From: ZLKRG08 sp046091905 | GTDB lineage: Bacteria; Actinomycetota; Actinomycetes; Nanopelagicales; Nanopelagicaceae | Direction: 5' to 3' | Length of the DNA stretch: 23,928 bases | NCBI GenBank assembly: GCA_046091905.1 | Contig: JBJTCN010000048.1 | Coordinates: 1 to 23,928 of the forward strand | Part shown: positions 1-6,300 of the stretch, one piece after another | Numbering within the stretch: position 1 is the stretch's first letter | How the letters are laid out: each line of letters starts with the position of its first letter | Notes under the pieces: model-generated | What the model saw: the letters and a program-made list of their open reading frames with translations, nothing else | Databases searched by the model: none | What the model was told of the DNA's origin: nothing | Position numbers and translations under genes: made by a program

Positions 1-104
1 TATCCACACGCATGAGCAGGAAATGTGATCCCATTAACGATAATGTCTTGATTAGGATCAATTCGAACTAGTGACGGACTCTCCGTCATTTCGTTCAATT
101 TCAT
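1..104 (-). CDS. Unidentified ORF, N-terminal fragment cut by window edge
   Basis: On the minus strand an ATG at 104 (alternative in-frame ATG at 89) opens a frame with no stop through the edge of the window. About 34 residues are visible, starting MKLNEMTESPSLVRIDP and later reading NGITFPAHACG. I do not recognise the family. It begins 5 bases after the encoded CCA end of tRNA-Val, so it may be read from the tRNA promoter; no clear Shine-Dalgarno site is visible. With so short a stretch it could be a chance open frame. Confidence 0.35.
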   Translation of the reverse strand, partial: MKLNEMTESPSLVRIDPNQDIIVNGITFPAHACG

Positions 105-112
105 CGATATGG

Positions 113-184
113 TGGACGATACTGGGATCGAACCAGTGACCCCTTCCATGTCAAGGAAGTGCTCTACCGCTGAGCCAATCGTCC
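113..184 (-). tRNA. tRNA-Val (GAC)
   Basis: The reverse complement folds as a full cloverleaf. It has a 7-bp acceptor (GGACGAT with ATCGTCC), D stem GCTC/GAGC, anticodon stem CTTCC/GGAAG around loop TTGACAT (anticodon GAC), T stem ACTGG/CCAGT with loop TTCGATC, and discriminator A. CCA is encoded at 110-112. It lies 34 bases downstream of the cupin gene on the same strand. Confidence 0.95.
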
Positions 185-195
185 GGGTCGGGGCA

Positions 196-201
196 ATAAT
201 A
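196..201 (-). promoter_or_regulatory. Possible -10 box for tRNA-Val
   Basis: The minus strand reads TATTAT 11 bases before the tRNA 5' end, a good match to TANNNT. No convincing -35 box is visible. Read-through from the cupin unit is an alternative. Confidence 0.35.
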
Positions 202-218
202 TCTTAGATATTCATATG

Positions 219-578
219 CTAATCGTGGCGGCCGTAATCATCTTCGATGCGCTCAATATCGTCTTCGCCGAAATAGGTTCCGGTTTGAACTTCGATAAAA
301 AGCATCGGTACTTTGCCGCTATTACCGATTCGGTGGAGTTGATTGGCTTGTACGGTAACTGTGTCACCAGCTTCAACCGTATAAATCCTTTCATCAATTT
401 GAACTTCCGCCGTTCCGTAAACAACATACCAATGTTCGCTACGAAATTTATGGCGTTGTAGAGAAAGTCGTTTGCCAGGATCTACCCAGATTGCCTTTAC
501 TTTATGAGTCGGCGAATCTTGAAGTACTTCATAACGACCCCATGGTCGATTTGGTCCTTCTAGATATTCCTTAGTCAT
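219..578 (-). CDS. Stand-alone cupin, mannose-6-phosphate isomerase type II-like
   Basis: The 119-residue protein matches the C-terminal cupin domain of type II mannose-6-phosphate isomerases (ManC/AlgA C-terminus) used as a separate protein. Visible landmarks are PWGRYEVL near residues 12-19, VDPGKRLSLQRH (32-43), SEHWYVVYG (47-55), LHRIGN (81-86), IEVQTGTYFGEDDI (95-108) and DDYGR near the end. H43, E48 or H49, and H82 are the likely metal ligands. The family interconverts mannose-6-phosphate and fructose-6-phosphate, feeding GDP-mannose; here the exact substrate is inferred. No nucleotidyltransferase domain is attached. The start is set by TAAACT 7 bases upstream, indicating a leaderless mRNA. 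It sits between tRNA-Cys and tRNA-Val. A mannose role would fit the phosphatidylinositol mannoside genes further along. Confidence 0.85.
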   Translation of the reverse strand: MTKEYLEGPNRPWGRYEVLQDSPTHKVKAIWVDPGKRLSLQRHKFRSEHWYVVYGTAEVQIDERIYTVEAGDTVTVQANQLHRIGNSGKVPMLFIEVQTGTYFGEDDIERIEDDYGRHD

Positions 579-585
579 GAGCCTT

Positions 586-591
586 AGTTTA
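586..591 (-). promoter_or_regulatory. -10 box, leaderless cupin gene
   Basis: The minus strand reads TAAACT, then AAGGCTC (7 bases), then ATG. There is no Shine-Dalgarno site. Transcription would start at or next to the start codon. Confidence 0.6.
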
Positions 592-639
592 TTTCCCTTT
601 TACTTTAAATATAGAAAATATAGATTGAAGAAAAAATGG

Positions 640-710
640 AGGTGGAAACGGGATTTGAACCCGTGTAGAGGGATTTGCAGTCCCTTGCCTCGCCTCTCGG
701 CCATTCCACC
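640..710 (-). tRNA. tRNA-Cys (GCA)
   Basis: The reverse complement folds with acceptor GGTGGAA/TTCCACC, anticodon stem AGGGA/TCCCT around CTGCAAA (anticodon GCA) and T stem ACGGG/CCCGT. The discriminator is U, the base expected for tRNA-Cys. CCA is encoded at 637-639 and is followed on the minus strand by a T run. It is the second gene of a tRNA-Gly, tRNA-Cys unit, 27 bases after the CCA of tRNA-Gly. Confidence 0.95.
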
Positions 711-740
711 AAAGATTAAAACTGCTAGAGAAATAATTGG

Positions 741-813
741 AGCGGACGACGGGGTTCGAACCCGCGACCTGAACCTTGGCAAGGTTCCGCGCTACCAACT
801 GCGCTACGTCCGC
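741..813 (-). tRNA. tRNA-Gly (GCC)
   Basis: The reverse complement folds with acceptor GCGGACG/CGTCCGC, anticodon stem GAACC/GGTTC around TTGCCAA (anticodon GCC) and T stem GCGGG/CCCGT (one G-T pair). The discriminator is U, usual for tRNA-Gly. CCA is encoded at 738-740. Confidence 0.95.
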
Positions 814-823
814 AAGGAGACAA

Positions 824-853
824 AATCTAGCGTAAGAGGTCGGGCCAGCGCAA
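824..853 (-). promoter_or_regulatory. Promoter for tRNA-Gly/tRNA-Cys
   Basis: On the minus strand TTGCGC (848-853) and TAGATT (824-829) are separated by 18 bp, and the tRNA begins 10 bases further on. This is a plausible housekeeping sigma promoter, back to back with the pabB promoter at 870-875. Confidence 0.5.
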
Positions 854-869
854 AAGAGCCAGGTAGCGA

Positions 870-875
870 TAAATT
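870..875 (+). promoter_or_regulatory. -10 box, leaderless pabB
   Basis: TAAATT is followed by 7 bases (CACCTAT) and the ATG at 883. There is no Shine-Dalgarno site near this ATG, which favours leaderless transcription. Confidence 0.5.
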
Positions 876-882
876 CACCTAT

Positions 883-1863
883 ATGGAGAGCGCAGTTTTC
901 TGGATGGGTGGCTATCAAGCTGCCGATTTAATTCAGATTACAAATGATCCCGGCGATATTGATGATGACTTTTGGGCGATCTCCACAACATTTGCTGGTG
1001 AATTTATCGGAGCAAAGTTTGGGAAAGTTGAAAGAACAGATTGGCAAGGTTTGTATCAACCATTGAAAAGTCGCAATTGGCTCTCATCGCACGACCAAGC
1101 TCAATATTGCCTACTTGTGGAGAACTTTAGAAACGAAATCGCAAGCGGCAATGTCTATCAAGTGAATGCTTGTCGAGTTTTGACCAATGAAACCAACGAA
1201 GGCATAGCAGGTTTATTGTCGGGAATTTTGCAACAAAATCCTGCGCAATATGCCGGTTACTTGAAAATTCCTGGATTAGAAGTAGCTTCAGCATCACCTG
1301 AAACTTTCTTGCAGCGTAGAGGCAAGATGTTGAAGAGTTCACCAATTAAGGGCACTCGAAAGTCTGGTCTAAGTGGCAGGTTTCCCGAGAAGGATGAGTC
1401 CGAGAACATCATGATTGTTGATTTGATGCGAAATGATTTAGGAAAAGTCTGCGCCGAGGACACAGTGCATGTTGAGAATCTATTGAACATTACCGAGTTG
1501 CCAGGGTTGACTCATTTAATTAGCGATGTTGTTGGAGAGCTAAGACCAGATACAACATGGGCGCAAATATTTGAAGCCACGTTGCCACCAGGATCGGTAA
1601 GTGGTGCGCCAAAATCTTCGGCCATCAAGTTAATAGATAAATATGAAGGTGTTGATCGTGGTCCATATTGCGGCGCTTTTGGATGGGTTCATGGCGATCA
1701 AGCCGATCTCGCGGTTGCGATTCGCACCTTTTGGAGTGATGGAGAGCGCGTTAAATTTGGCACCGGTGCTGGCATAACTTGGGCAAGTGATGCGCTTGCT
1801 GAATGGGAAGAGACAGAATTAAAAGCTGCACGGCTAATTGCAATCGCAAATGGTGAGAACTAA
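883..1863 (+). CDS. pabB: Aminodeoxychorismate synthase component I (short form)
   Basis: This protein of about 326 residues converts chorismate with ammonia to 4-amino-4-deoxychorismate, the first step from chorismate to p-aminobenzoate and folate. The chorismate-binding core is clear: PIKGT at residues 154-158 (Lys156 is the residue that marks aminodeoxychorismate synthase, where anthranilate synthase has Ala), DLMRNDLGKV, PGSVSGAPK, CGAFGW and AVAIRT. It is the short actinobacterial form with little N-terminal extension. The frame is open upstream to 577, but that part runs through tRNA-Cys and tRNA-Gly in antisense and cannot be coding. ATG 883 was chosen because it lies past the tRNA genes, begins the conserved N-terminus (FWMGGYQAADL) and has a -10 box 7 bases away. 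The glutamine amidotransferase partner PabA is not in this window. The stop overlaps pabC by one base. Confidence 0.88.
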   Translation: MESAVFWMGGYQAADLIQITNDPGDIDDDFWAISTTFAGEFIGAKFGKVERTDWQGLYQPLKSRNWLSSHDQAQYCLLVENFRNEIASGNVYQVNACRVLTNETNEGIAGLLSGILQQNPAQYAGYLKIPGLEVASASPETFLQRRGKMLKSSPIKGTRKSGLSGRFPEKDESENIMIVDLMRNDLGKVCAEDTVHVENLLNITELPGLTHLISDVVGELRPDTTWAQIFEATLPPGSVSGAPKSSAIKLIDKYEGVDRGPYCGAFGWVHGDQADLAVAIRTFWSDGERVKFGTGAGITWASDALAEWEETELKAARLIAIANGEN

Positions 1864-2576
1864 TGAAAAACCTCGGTGATCAATGGGCACATGGAAGCGG
1901 TATTTTTGAAACCATTCGAGTCGAAGATGGCAAAGTCTTTGCGCTGCATCGACATCACTGTCGGGCCAAAGAGACGGCAGCTAAGTTGGGATATGAAATA
2001 CCCGGCGAAGAGTTTGTGGCGGCAGGGAGTTACCAAGTAATCCAGAGCGAGGATTTCAAATTAGGGCGACTTCGTTGGCATTTTGACCGCAATGGCGAAT
2101 TCTCTATCTCCTATGTTCCATTTCAAGATCCAACTGCTCCCGCAAAGCTGATGATTTTTGATGAGCGCAAGGCGGAATTTGATATAAAAAATAAGGAATA
2201 TCCATATAAGAATCTGGAACTTTTGGAGATTGCCAAATTAAATAATTTTGATGATGGCATCATTATCCGAAGCGATGGCCAAGTCGCAGAAACCTCAATG
2301 GCAACTTTGTTACTAAAGATTGATGAGAGCTGGGTGACTCCACCTTTATCGAGTGGAATTTTAAATGGAGTGGTGCGCGCTCTGGTTCTTGAGGCCGAGC
2401 TAGCTCAAGTTAGCAGAATTACAGAAGAGGATTTGAAAGAAGTGAAATCAGGAATTCTGCTGACCTCGCTTCGCAATGCGCAGAATATTGGTGCGATTGA
2501 TGGACGAAAACTGGTGATTGATGATCGAAAGTGCGCAGAGATACATGAATTGATGCAGGAATTCAAAGGGCGTTAG
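1863..2576 (+). CDS. pabC: Class IV aminotransferase, probable aminodeoxychorismate lyase
   Basis: This 237-residue PLP-fold IV protein most likely cleaves aminodeoxychorismate to p-aminobenzoate and pyruvate. The start overlaps the pabB stop (TAATG), implying translational coupling. Visible features are the family opening GSGIFETIRV (11-20), the candidate PLP lysine Lys116 in PYKNLELLE, Glu143 in VAETSMATLL, the TPPLSSGILNGVVR segment (159-172) and TSLRNAQNIGAID near the C-terminus. Branched-chain or D-amino-acid aminotransferases share the fold, but pairing with pabB and the short length favour PabC. The overall match to well-studied PabC proteins is moderate, so the assignment rests partly on context. 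Confidence 0.82.
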   Translation: MKNLGDQWAHGSGIFETIRVEDGKVFALHRHHCRAKETAAKLGYEIPGEEFVAAGSYQVIQSEDFKLGRLRWHFDRNGEFSISYVPFQDPTAPAKLMIFDERKAEFDIKNKEYPYKNLELLEIAKLNNFDDGIIIRSDGQVAETSMATLLLKIDESWVTPPLSSGILNGVVRALVLEAELAQVSRITEEDLKEVKSGILLTSLRNAQNIGAIDGRKLVIDDRKCAEIHELMQEFKGR

Positions 2577-2577
2577 G

Positions 2578-2583
2578 TAGACT
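2578..2583 (+). promoter_or_regulatory. -10 box, leaderless thrS
   Basis: TAGACT begins one base after the pabC stop codon and is followed by 7 bases (TTCGCAC) and the thrS ATG. The same TAGACT hexamer with 7-base spacing precedes pdxS. Confidence 0.6.
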
Positions 2584-2590
2584 TTCGCAC

Positions 2591-4579
2591 ATGTCCGAAA
2601 TCTACATTAATGTTGATGGCCAAGCTAAGAGAGTAGCTGCAGATCAAAAACCTACTCATCTATTTGCTGAGCAGAAAGAAATTGTGGTCTGTCGCGTAAA
2701 TGGTGAGTTAAAGGATTTATGGACCGATCTTAAAGATGGCGATGAAATCGAAGGTGTAAGTATCTCTTCACCGGATGGATTAAATGTGCTTCGCCATTCA
2801 ACTGCTCACGTGATGGCGCAAGCAGTTCAACAAGTTTTCTCTCAGACGCGACTTGGAATTGGTCCGCCAATCAAAGATGGTTTTTATTATGACTTTGACC
2901 CAGAGCGCCCCTTTAATCCTGATGATTTAGAGAAGCTAGAAAGCGCGATGCGTAAGATCGTTAAAGATGGTCAACGCTTCCGCCGCCGCGTCACCAATGA
3001 GGCAGATGCCTTAAAAGAGTTGGCTCATGAACCTTATAAATGCGAATTAATCGGATTGAAATCTGATCAAGGTGATGAGTCATCTGTAGAGGTGGGCGGT
3101 GCGGAGTTAACTATCTACGACAACCTGGGTCGCGATGGACAGCCAGTTTGGTCAGATTTATGCCGAGGCCCACACCTACCTTCAACTAAACATATTCCGG
3201 CCTTTAAATTAATGCGCACCGCTGCTGCTTATTGGCGCGGTTCTGAAAAGAATCCGATGTTGCAACGTATTTACGGAACGGCTTGGCCTTCACAAGAAGA
3301 GCTGCAATCTTATTTAGATCTGTTAGCGGAAGCGGAAAAGCGTGATCATCGTCGATTAGGAAATGAGTTAGATCTATTTTCATTCCCAGATGAGATTGGA
3401 TCTGGTTTAGCAGTTTTTCATCCAAAGGGTGGTGTAGTGCGAATGGCGATGGAGGATTACTCCCGTAAGCGCCACATCGAAGAGGGCTATCAATTTGTTT
3501 ACTCACCACATTTAACTAAATCCACATTATTTGAAGTTTCTGGGCATTTGGATTGGTACTCCGAAGGTATGTATCCACCAATGATCATGGATGAAGAACT
3601 TCATGCAGATGGCACAATAAAGAAGCCAGGGCAGAAGTACTACATGAAACCCATGAACTGCCCAATGCACATTTTGATTTACAAGTCCCGCGGTCGTTCT
3701 TATCGCGAATTACCGTTGCGCGCATTTGAATTCGGCACCGTTTATCGTTACGAAAAATCAGGCGTAGTGCATGGTCTTACTCGTGCGCGCGGATTTACCC
3801 AAGATGATGCGCATATCTTCTGCACTAAAGAGCAGATGCCTGCAGAATTAGATTCATTACTTACCTTCGTACTTAATCTCTTGCGTGACTATGGTTTGCA
3901 AGATTTCTATCTCGAACTATCTACCAAAAATCCTGAGAAGTATGTTGGTGATGATGAAGATTGGGAGAAGGCAACGGAAATCTTGCGCCAAGCTGCAGAG
4001 GCGCAGAATCTGGAGCTAGTTCTAGATCCAGGTGGCGCAGCCTTTTATGGACCGAAGATTTCAGTGCAGGCCAAAGATGCCATTGGTCGCACCTGGCAGA
4101 TGTCTACCATCCAAGTTGATTTCCAATTGCCGCAGCGATTTGAAATGGAGTACCAATCAAGCGATGGATCTCGTCAACGTCCAGTAATGATTCACCGTGC
4201 GCTATTTGGTTCTATTGAAAGATTCTTTGGAGTATTAACCGAACATTACGCAGGAGCATTTCCACCCTGGCTTGCACCGGTACAAGTGATGGCAATTCCG
4301 GTTGCAGATGCCTTTGCGCCTTATCTGCAGAAGATCGTCAATCAGATGCGCGCTGAAGGTATCCGTGCAGATATCGATTTGTCAGATGATCGTATGCAAA
4401 AGAAAGTTCGTAATGCACAGATGGAGAAGATTCCATTTATGTTAATTGCCGGAGAAGAGGATCAAGCAAATCAAGCAGTCTCATTCCGCTTCCGTGATGG
4501 CACACAACGAAATGGAATTCCAGTTGCAGAAGCTATAAAAGAGATTCAAGAGACCATTAAGAATCGTAAGCAGGTTTAA
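2591..4579 (+). CDS. thrS: Threonyl-tRNA synthetase
   Basis: This 662-residue class II synthetase charges tRNA-Thr. Domains in order: an N-terminal TGS domain (about 1-62); the editing domain with the HSTAH zinc motif at 69-73; the catalytic core with motif 1 around GLAVFHPKGG; Cys357 (in MKPMNCPMH), a zinc ligand that recognises threonine; motif 2 FGTVYRYE followed by GLTRARGFTQDD; motif 3 HRALFGSIERF from 535; and a C-terminal anticodon-binding domain from about 560 (PVQVMAIPV onward). The length is normal for bacterial ThrRS. It heads a unit with the HIT gene, whose frame opens directly after the thrS stop. The start is set by the TAGACT box; no Shine-Dalgarno site is seen. The gene order matches M. 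tuberculosis Rv2614c-Rv2610c. Confidence 0.97.
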   Translation: MSEIYINVDGQAKRVAADQKPTHLFAEQKEIVVCRVNGELKDLWTDLKDGDEIEGVSISSPDGLNVLRHSTAHVMAQAVQQVFSQTRLGIGPPIKDGFYYDFDPERPFNPDDLEKLESAMRKIVKDGQRFRRRVTNEADALKELAHEPYKCELIGLKSDQGDESSVEVGGAELTIYDNLGRDGQPVWSDLCRGPHLPSTKHIPAFKLMRTAAAYWRGSEKNPMLQRIYGTAWPSQEELQSYLDLLAEAEKRDHRRLGNELDLFSFPDEIGSGLAVFHPKGGVVRMAMEDYSRKRHIEEGYQFVYSPHLTKSTLFEVSGHLDWYSEGMYPPMIMDEELHADGTIKKPGQKYYMKPMNCPMHILIYKSRGRSYRELPLRAFEFGTVYRYEKSGVVHGLTRARGFTQDDAHIFCTKEQMPAELDSLLTFVLNLLRDYGLQDFYLELSTKNPEKYVGDDEDWEKATEILRQAAEAQNLELVLDPGGAAFYGPKISVQAKDAIGRTWQMSTIQVDFQLPQRFEMEYQSSDGSRQRPVMIHRALFGSIERFFGVLTEHYAGAFPPWLAPVQVMAIPVADAFAPYLQKIVNQMRAEGIRADIDLSDDRMQKKVRNAQMEKIPFMLIAGEEDQANQAVSFRFRDGTQRNGIPVAEAIKEIQETIKNRKQV

Positions 4580-4606
4580 ATGGAATTTCTCGAAGGTGGA
4601 GTCGGA

Positions 4607-5107
4607 ATGCCAGATGCTTGGGCCAGACTGTGGGCGCCACATCGATTGGGTTATATAAAAGGTGAGAATCGACCCTTAGCAAGCAACGATATTCCTTGTC
4701 CTTTCTGCGAAATTCCGAAAAAAGAGGATCATGATGCGTTAATTGTGCATCGAGGCGTCGAGGCATATGTGGTCATGAATTTGTATCCATACAATCCTGG
4801 CCATCTTTTAATTTGCGCTTATCGTCACGTTCCAGATCTAACAGATTTATCAGAGTCTGAACGGAATGAGATCTCCGCACTAACTGTGCATGCTATGAAA
4901 ACTCTGCGAAGTGTTTCCAATCCAGCTGGATTTAATTTAGGAATGAATCAAGGTGCAATTAGCGGTGCAGGTGTCGCGGCGCATATTCATCAACATGTGG
5001 TGCCGCGTTGGTCAGGTGATGCCAACTTTATGCCCATCATCGGACAGACCAAAGTGCTGCCACAGTTATTAACTGATACGCGAGATGCTTTAGCTCAAGC
5101 TTGGTAA
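4607..5107 (+). CDS. HIT-family protein, probable diadenosine tetraphosphate phosphorylase
   Basis: This protein of about 166 residues has the histidine-triad motif HIHQHVV followed by PRW near residue 130. It also has a CPFC pair near the N-terminus, likely zinc ligands, plus NLYPYNPGHLLICAYRHV and FNLGMNQG. The M. tuberculosis gene in the same place (Rv2613c, beside thrS and pgsA) encodes an Ap4A phosphorylase, so removal of the Ap4A by-product of tRNA synthetases is a reasonable role next to thrS; this is inference from position and motif. The frame is open from ATG 4580, directly after the thrS stop, but ATG 4607 has the strong ribosome site GGTGGAG six bases upstream and fits the family N-terminus. 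The 3' end overlaps the minus-strand EF-G-like gene by 18 bp. Confidence 0.88.
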   Translation: MPDAWARLWAPHRLGYIKGENRPLASNDIPCPFCEIPKKEDHDALIVHRGVEAYVVMNLYPYNPGHLLICAYRHVPDLTDLSESERNEISALTVHAMKTLRSVSNPAGFNLGMNQGAISGAGVAAHIHQHVVPRWSGDANFMPIIGQTKVLPQLLTDTRDALAQAW

Positions 5108-5674
5108 AGAGTTTAGATACCGTTTTACAATATCGATACCTAATTTAAATTCTGGATCATTAATAAGTACCGGTATTGCGGGAAAGAAAATTCCAGATTC
5201 GAAACCATTCTCGCCAGCTGCCTCTAATTGCTCTAAATATTCGGCTCTAAATTCTGATACTAGATCGATATGTTCGCTCTCCGCATCGGTGGTCTGATTA
5301 TTGCGGTAATTAATAATCTTTAACTCTTTCAGATCAATAAGAGCGCATGGTTTGCCATCATCATCGTGTAGCACCAAGAATGGCGTGGCTACCTCATCTA
5401 ACAAGCGCTTTGCAAGCAGGACCGCATCATCAAAATCTTGTAAACCTTCATTAAAGCCAGTTATTACTAAAATTCTTGGCGTAAGAAAATCATCAAACTG
5501 ATGCCAGAGATCAACAGTGGCTTGGTCAATTCCGGAGCTTGCATTAATGGCGAAGATTGCTGCAGAGATTTCGCTATCTACTTCATTGGAAACTGTGGCA
5601 CCTAGCGCCTTGGATAGCGCAGATGTGGCAGCGCTTGGATGACCATAAAGTCGCCATTTGTTTCCGTTTTCCAT
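5090..5674 (-). CDS. Degenerate stand-alone EF-G-like G domain (pseudo-GTPase)
   Basis: This 194-residue protein follows domain I of elongation factor G from start to end but lacks GTPase motifs. The P-loop position reads GHPSAATSAL (11-20) with no GK[ST]. Only about 20 residues separate it from AAIFAINASSGID (38-50), the EF-G strand after switch II, so the switch I and DxPG regions are missing. The NKxD position reads TGFNE (72-76). Later landmarks remain: ALIDLKELKI (111-120), a Glu-rich helix resembling the EF-G ReeLLEa helix (about 133-150), and PVLIND followed by YLNSLPS (168-192), resembling PVLCGSA and YLPSP at the end of EF-G domain I. Domains II-V are absent. The family match is my reading by eye. 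The function is unknown; a binding or regulatory role is possible. The start has TAGGCT 7 bases upstream. Confidence 0.7.
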   Translation of the reverse strand: MENGNKWRLYGHPSAATSALSKALGATVSNEVDSEISAAIFAINASSGIDQATVDLWHQFDDFLTPRILVITGFNEGLQDFDDAVLLAKRLLDEVATPFLVLHDDDGKPCALIDLKELKIINYRNNQTTDAESEHIDLVSEFRAEYLEQLEAAGENGFESGIFFPAIPVLINDPEFKLGIDIVKRYLNSLPSLS

Positions 5675-5681
5675 GGACTAA

Positions 5682-5691
5682 AGCCTACGAT
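5682..5691. promoter_or_regulatory. Overlapping divergent -10 boxes, EF-G-like gene and pgsA
   Basis: Minus strand: TAGGCT (5682-5687), 7 bases, then ATG at 5674. Plus strand: TACGAT (5686-5691), 6 bases, then ATG at 5698. The two hexamers share the TA at 5686-5687. The start codons are 23 bp apart and neither gene has a Shine-Dalgarno site, so both messages would be leaderless and the two initiation events mutually exclusive. Confidence 0.55.
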
Positions 5692-5697
5692 GTACCC

Positions 5698-6300
5698 ATG
5701 ATTAGTTCGCACATGAAACCAGCGGTGGTCAAAATAATCACACCGTTCTGTCGCGGACTACTAAGAATTGGTATTACGCCAAACATGATGACAATTTTTG
5801 GCACTTCAATAGTGGTGCTTGGGTCATGGTTGTTACTTGCCCAAGGAAGACTAGTAGCTGCTTTTTTCATCATCGGGTTAGCGCTTTTAACAGATTTATT
5901 AGATGGCACTATGGCCAGAATTTCAGAGAGTGGCGTAAGTATCTGGGGTAACTTCTTAGATTCCACACTTGATCGAATCTCTGATGCAGCGGTGCTCTTG
6001 GGGCTTAGCTATTATCTATATAAAGAGAGCAATCAATTATTTGTAGTCTCAATGATTACGGTGGCGGTTTCTGCATTGGTCCCGTATGCACGTGCCAAAG
6101 CTGAGAGTTTGAATATTGAATGTAAGGGAGGCTTCGCAGAACGTTCGGATCGTTTACTGCTACTAGGCTTCTTTGGGGCGCTGCATATTCTTGGGATTAC
6201 CTGGGCGTTAAATATTGGCGTATGGCTGCTACTACTAATCTCTGCATTTACGGTATATCAGCGCATGGCCATTGTCTGGAAAGCAACCAGAGGCGCATAG
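5698..6300 (+). CDS. pgsA: Phosphatidylinositol phosphate synthase (CDP-alcohol phosphatidyltransferase)
   Basis: This 200-residue membrane protein of the CDP-alcohol phosphatidyltransferase family joins CDP-diacylglycerol with, most likely, inositol-1-phosphate. The signature lies within LTDLLDGTMAR and WGNFLDSTLD (D-xx-D-G-xx-A-R ... G-xxx-D-xxx-D). Between AR and G there are nine residues (ISESGVSIW), one more than the usual eight. About six hydrophobic membrane helices are visible. The neighbouring acyltransferase and PimA-like gene match M. tuberculosis Rv2612c-Rv2610c, which supports phosphatidylinositol phosphate synthase over phosphatidylglycerophosphate synthase. The start ATG 5698 has TACGAT 6 bases upstream; an in-frame ATG at 5713 is possible. 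The frame is open from 5557, but that part overlaps the divergent gene. The stop overlaps the next start by one base. Confidence 0.9.
   Translation: MISSHMKPAVVKIITPFCRGLLRIGITPNMMTIFGTSIVVLGSWLLLAQGRLVAAFFIIGLALLTDLLDGTMARISESGVSIWGNFLDSTLDRISDAAVLLGLSYYLYKESNQLFVVSMITVAVSALVPYARAKAESLNIECKGGFAERSDRLLLLGFFGALHILGITWALNIGVWLLLLISAFTVYQRMAIVWKATRGA

Noticed and set aside
72..88. Hairpin TGACGGA-CTC-TCCGTCA as terminator of tRNA-Val
   Set aside because: It lies inside an open reading frame and lacks a T run on the minus strand.
199..211. ATATCT-T-AGATAT palindrome after the cupin gene
   Set aside because: It is a very short AT-only stem, likely by chance in AT-rich spacer.
577..882. N-terminal extension of the pabB frame
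   Set aside because: It runs antisense through tRNA-Cys and tRNA-Gly, and the conserved protein begins after ATG 883.
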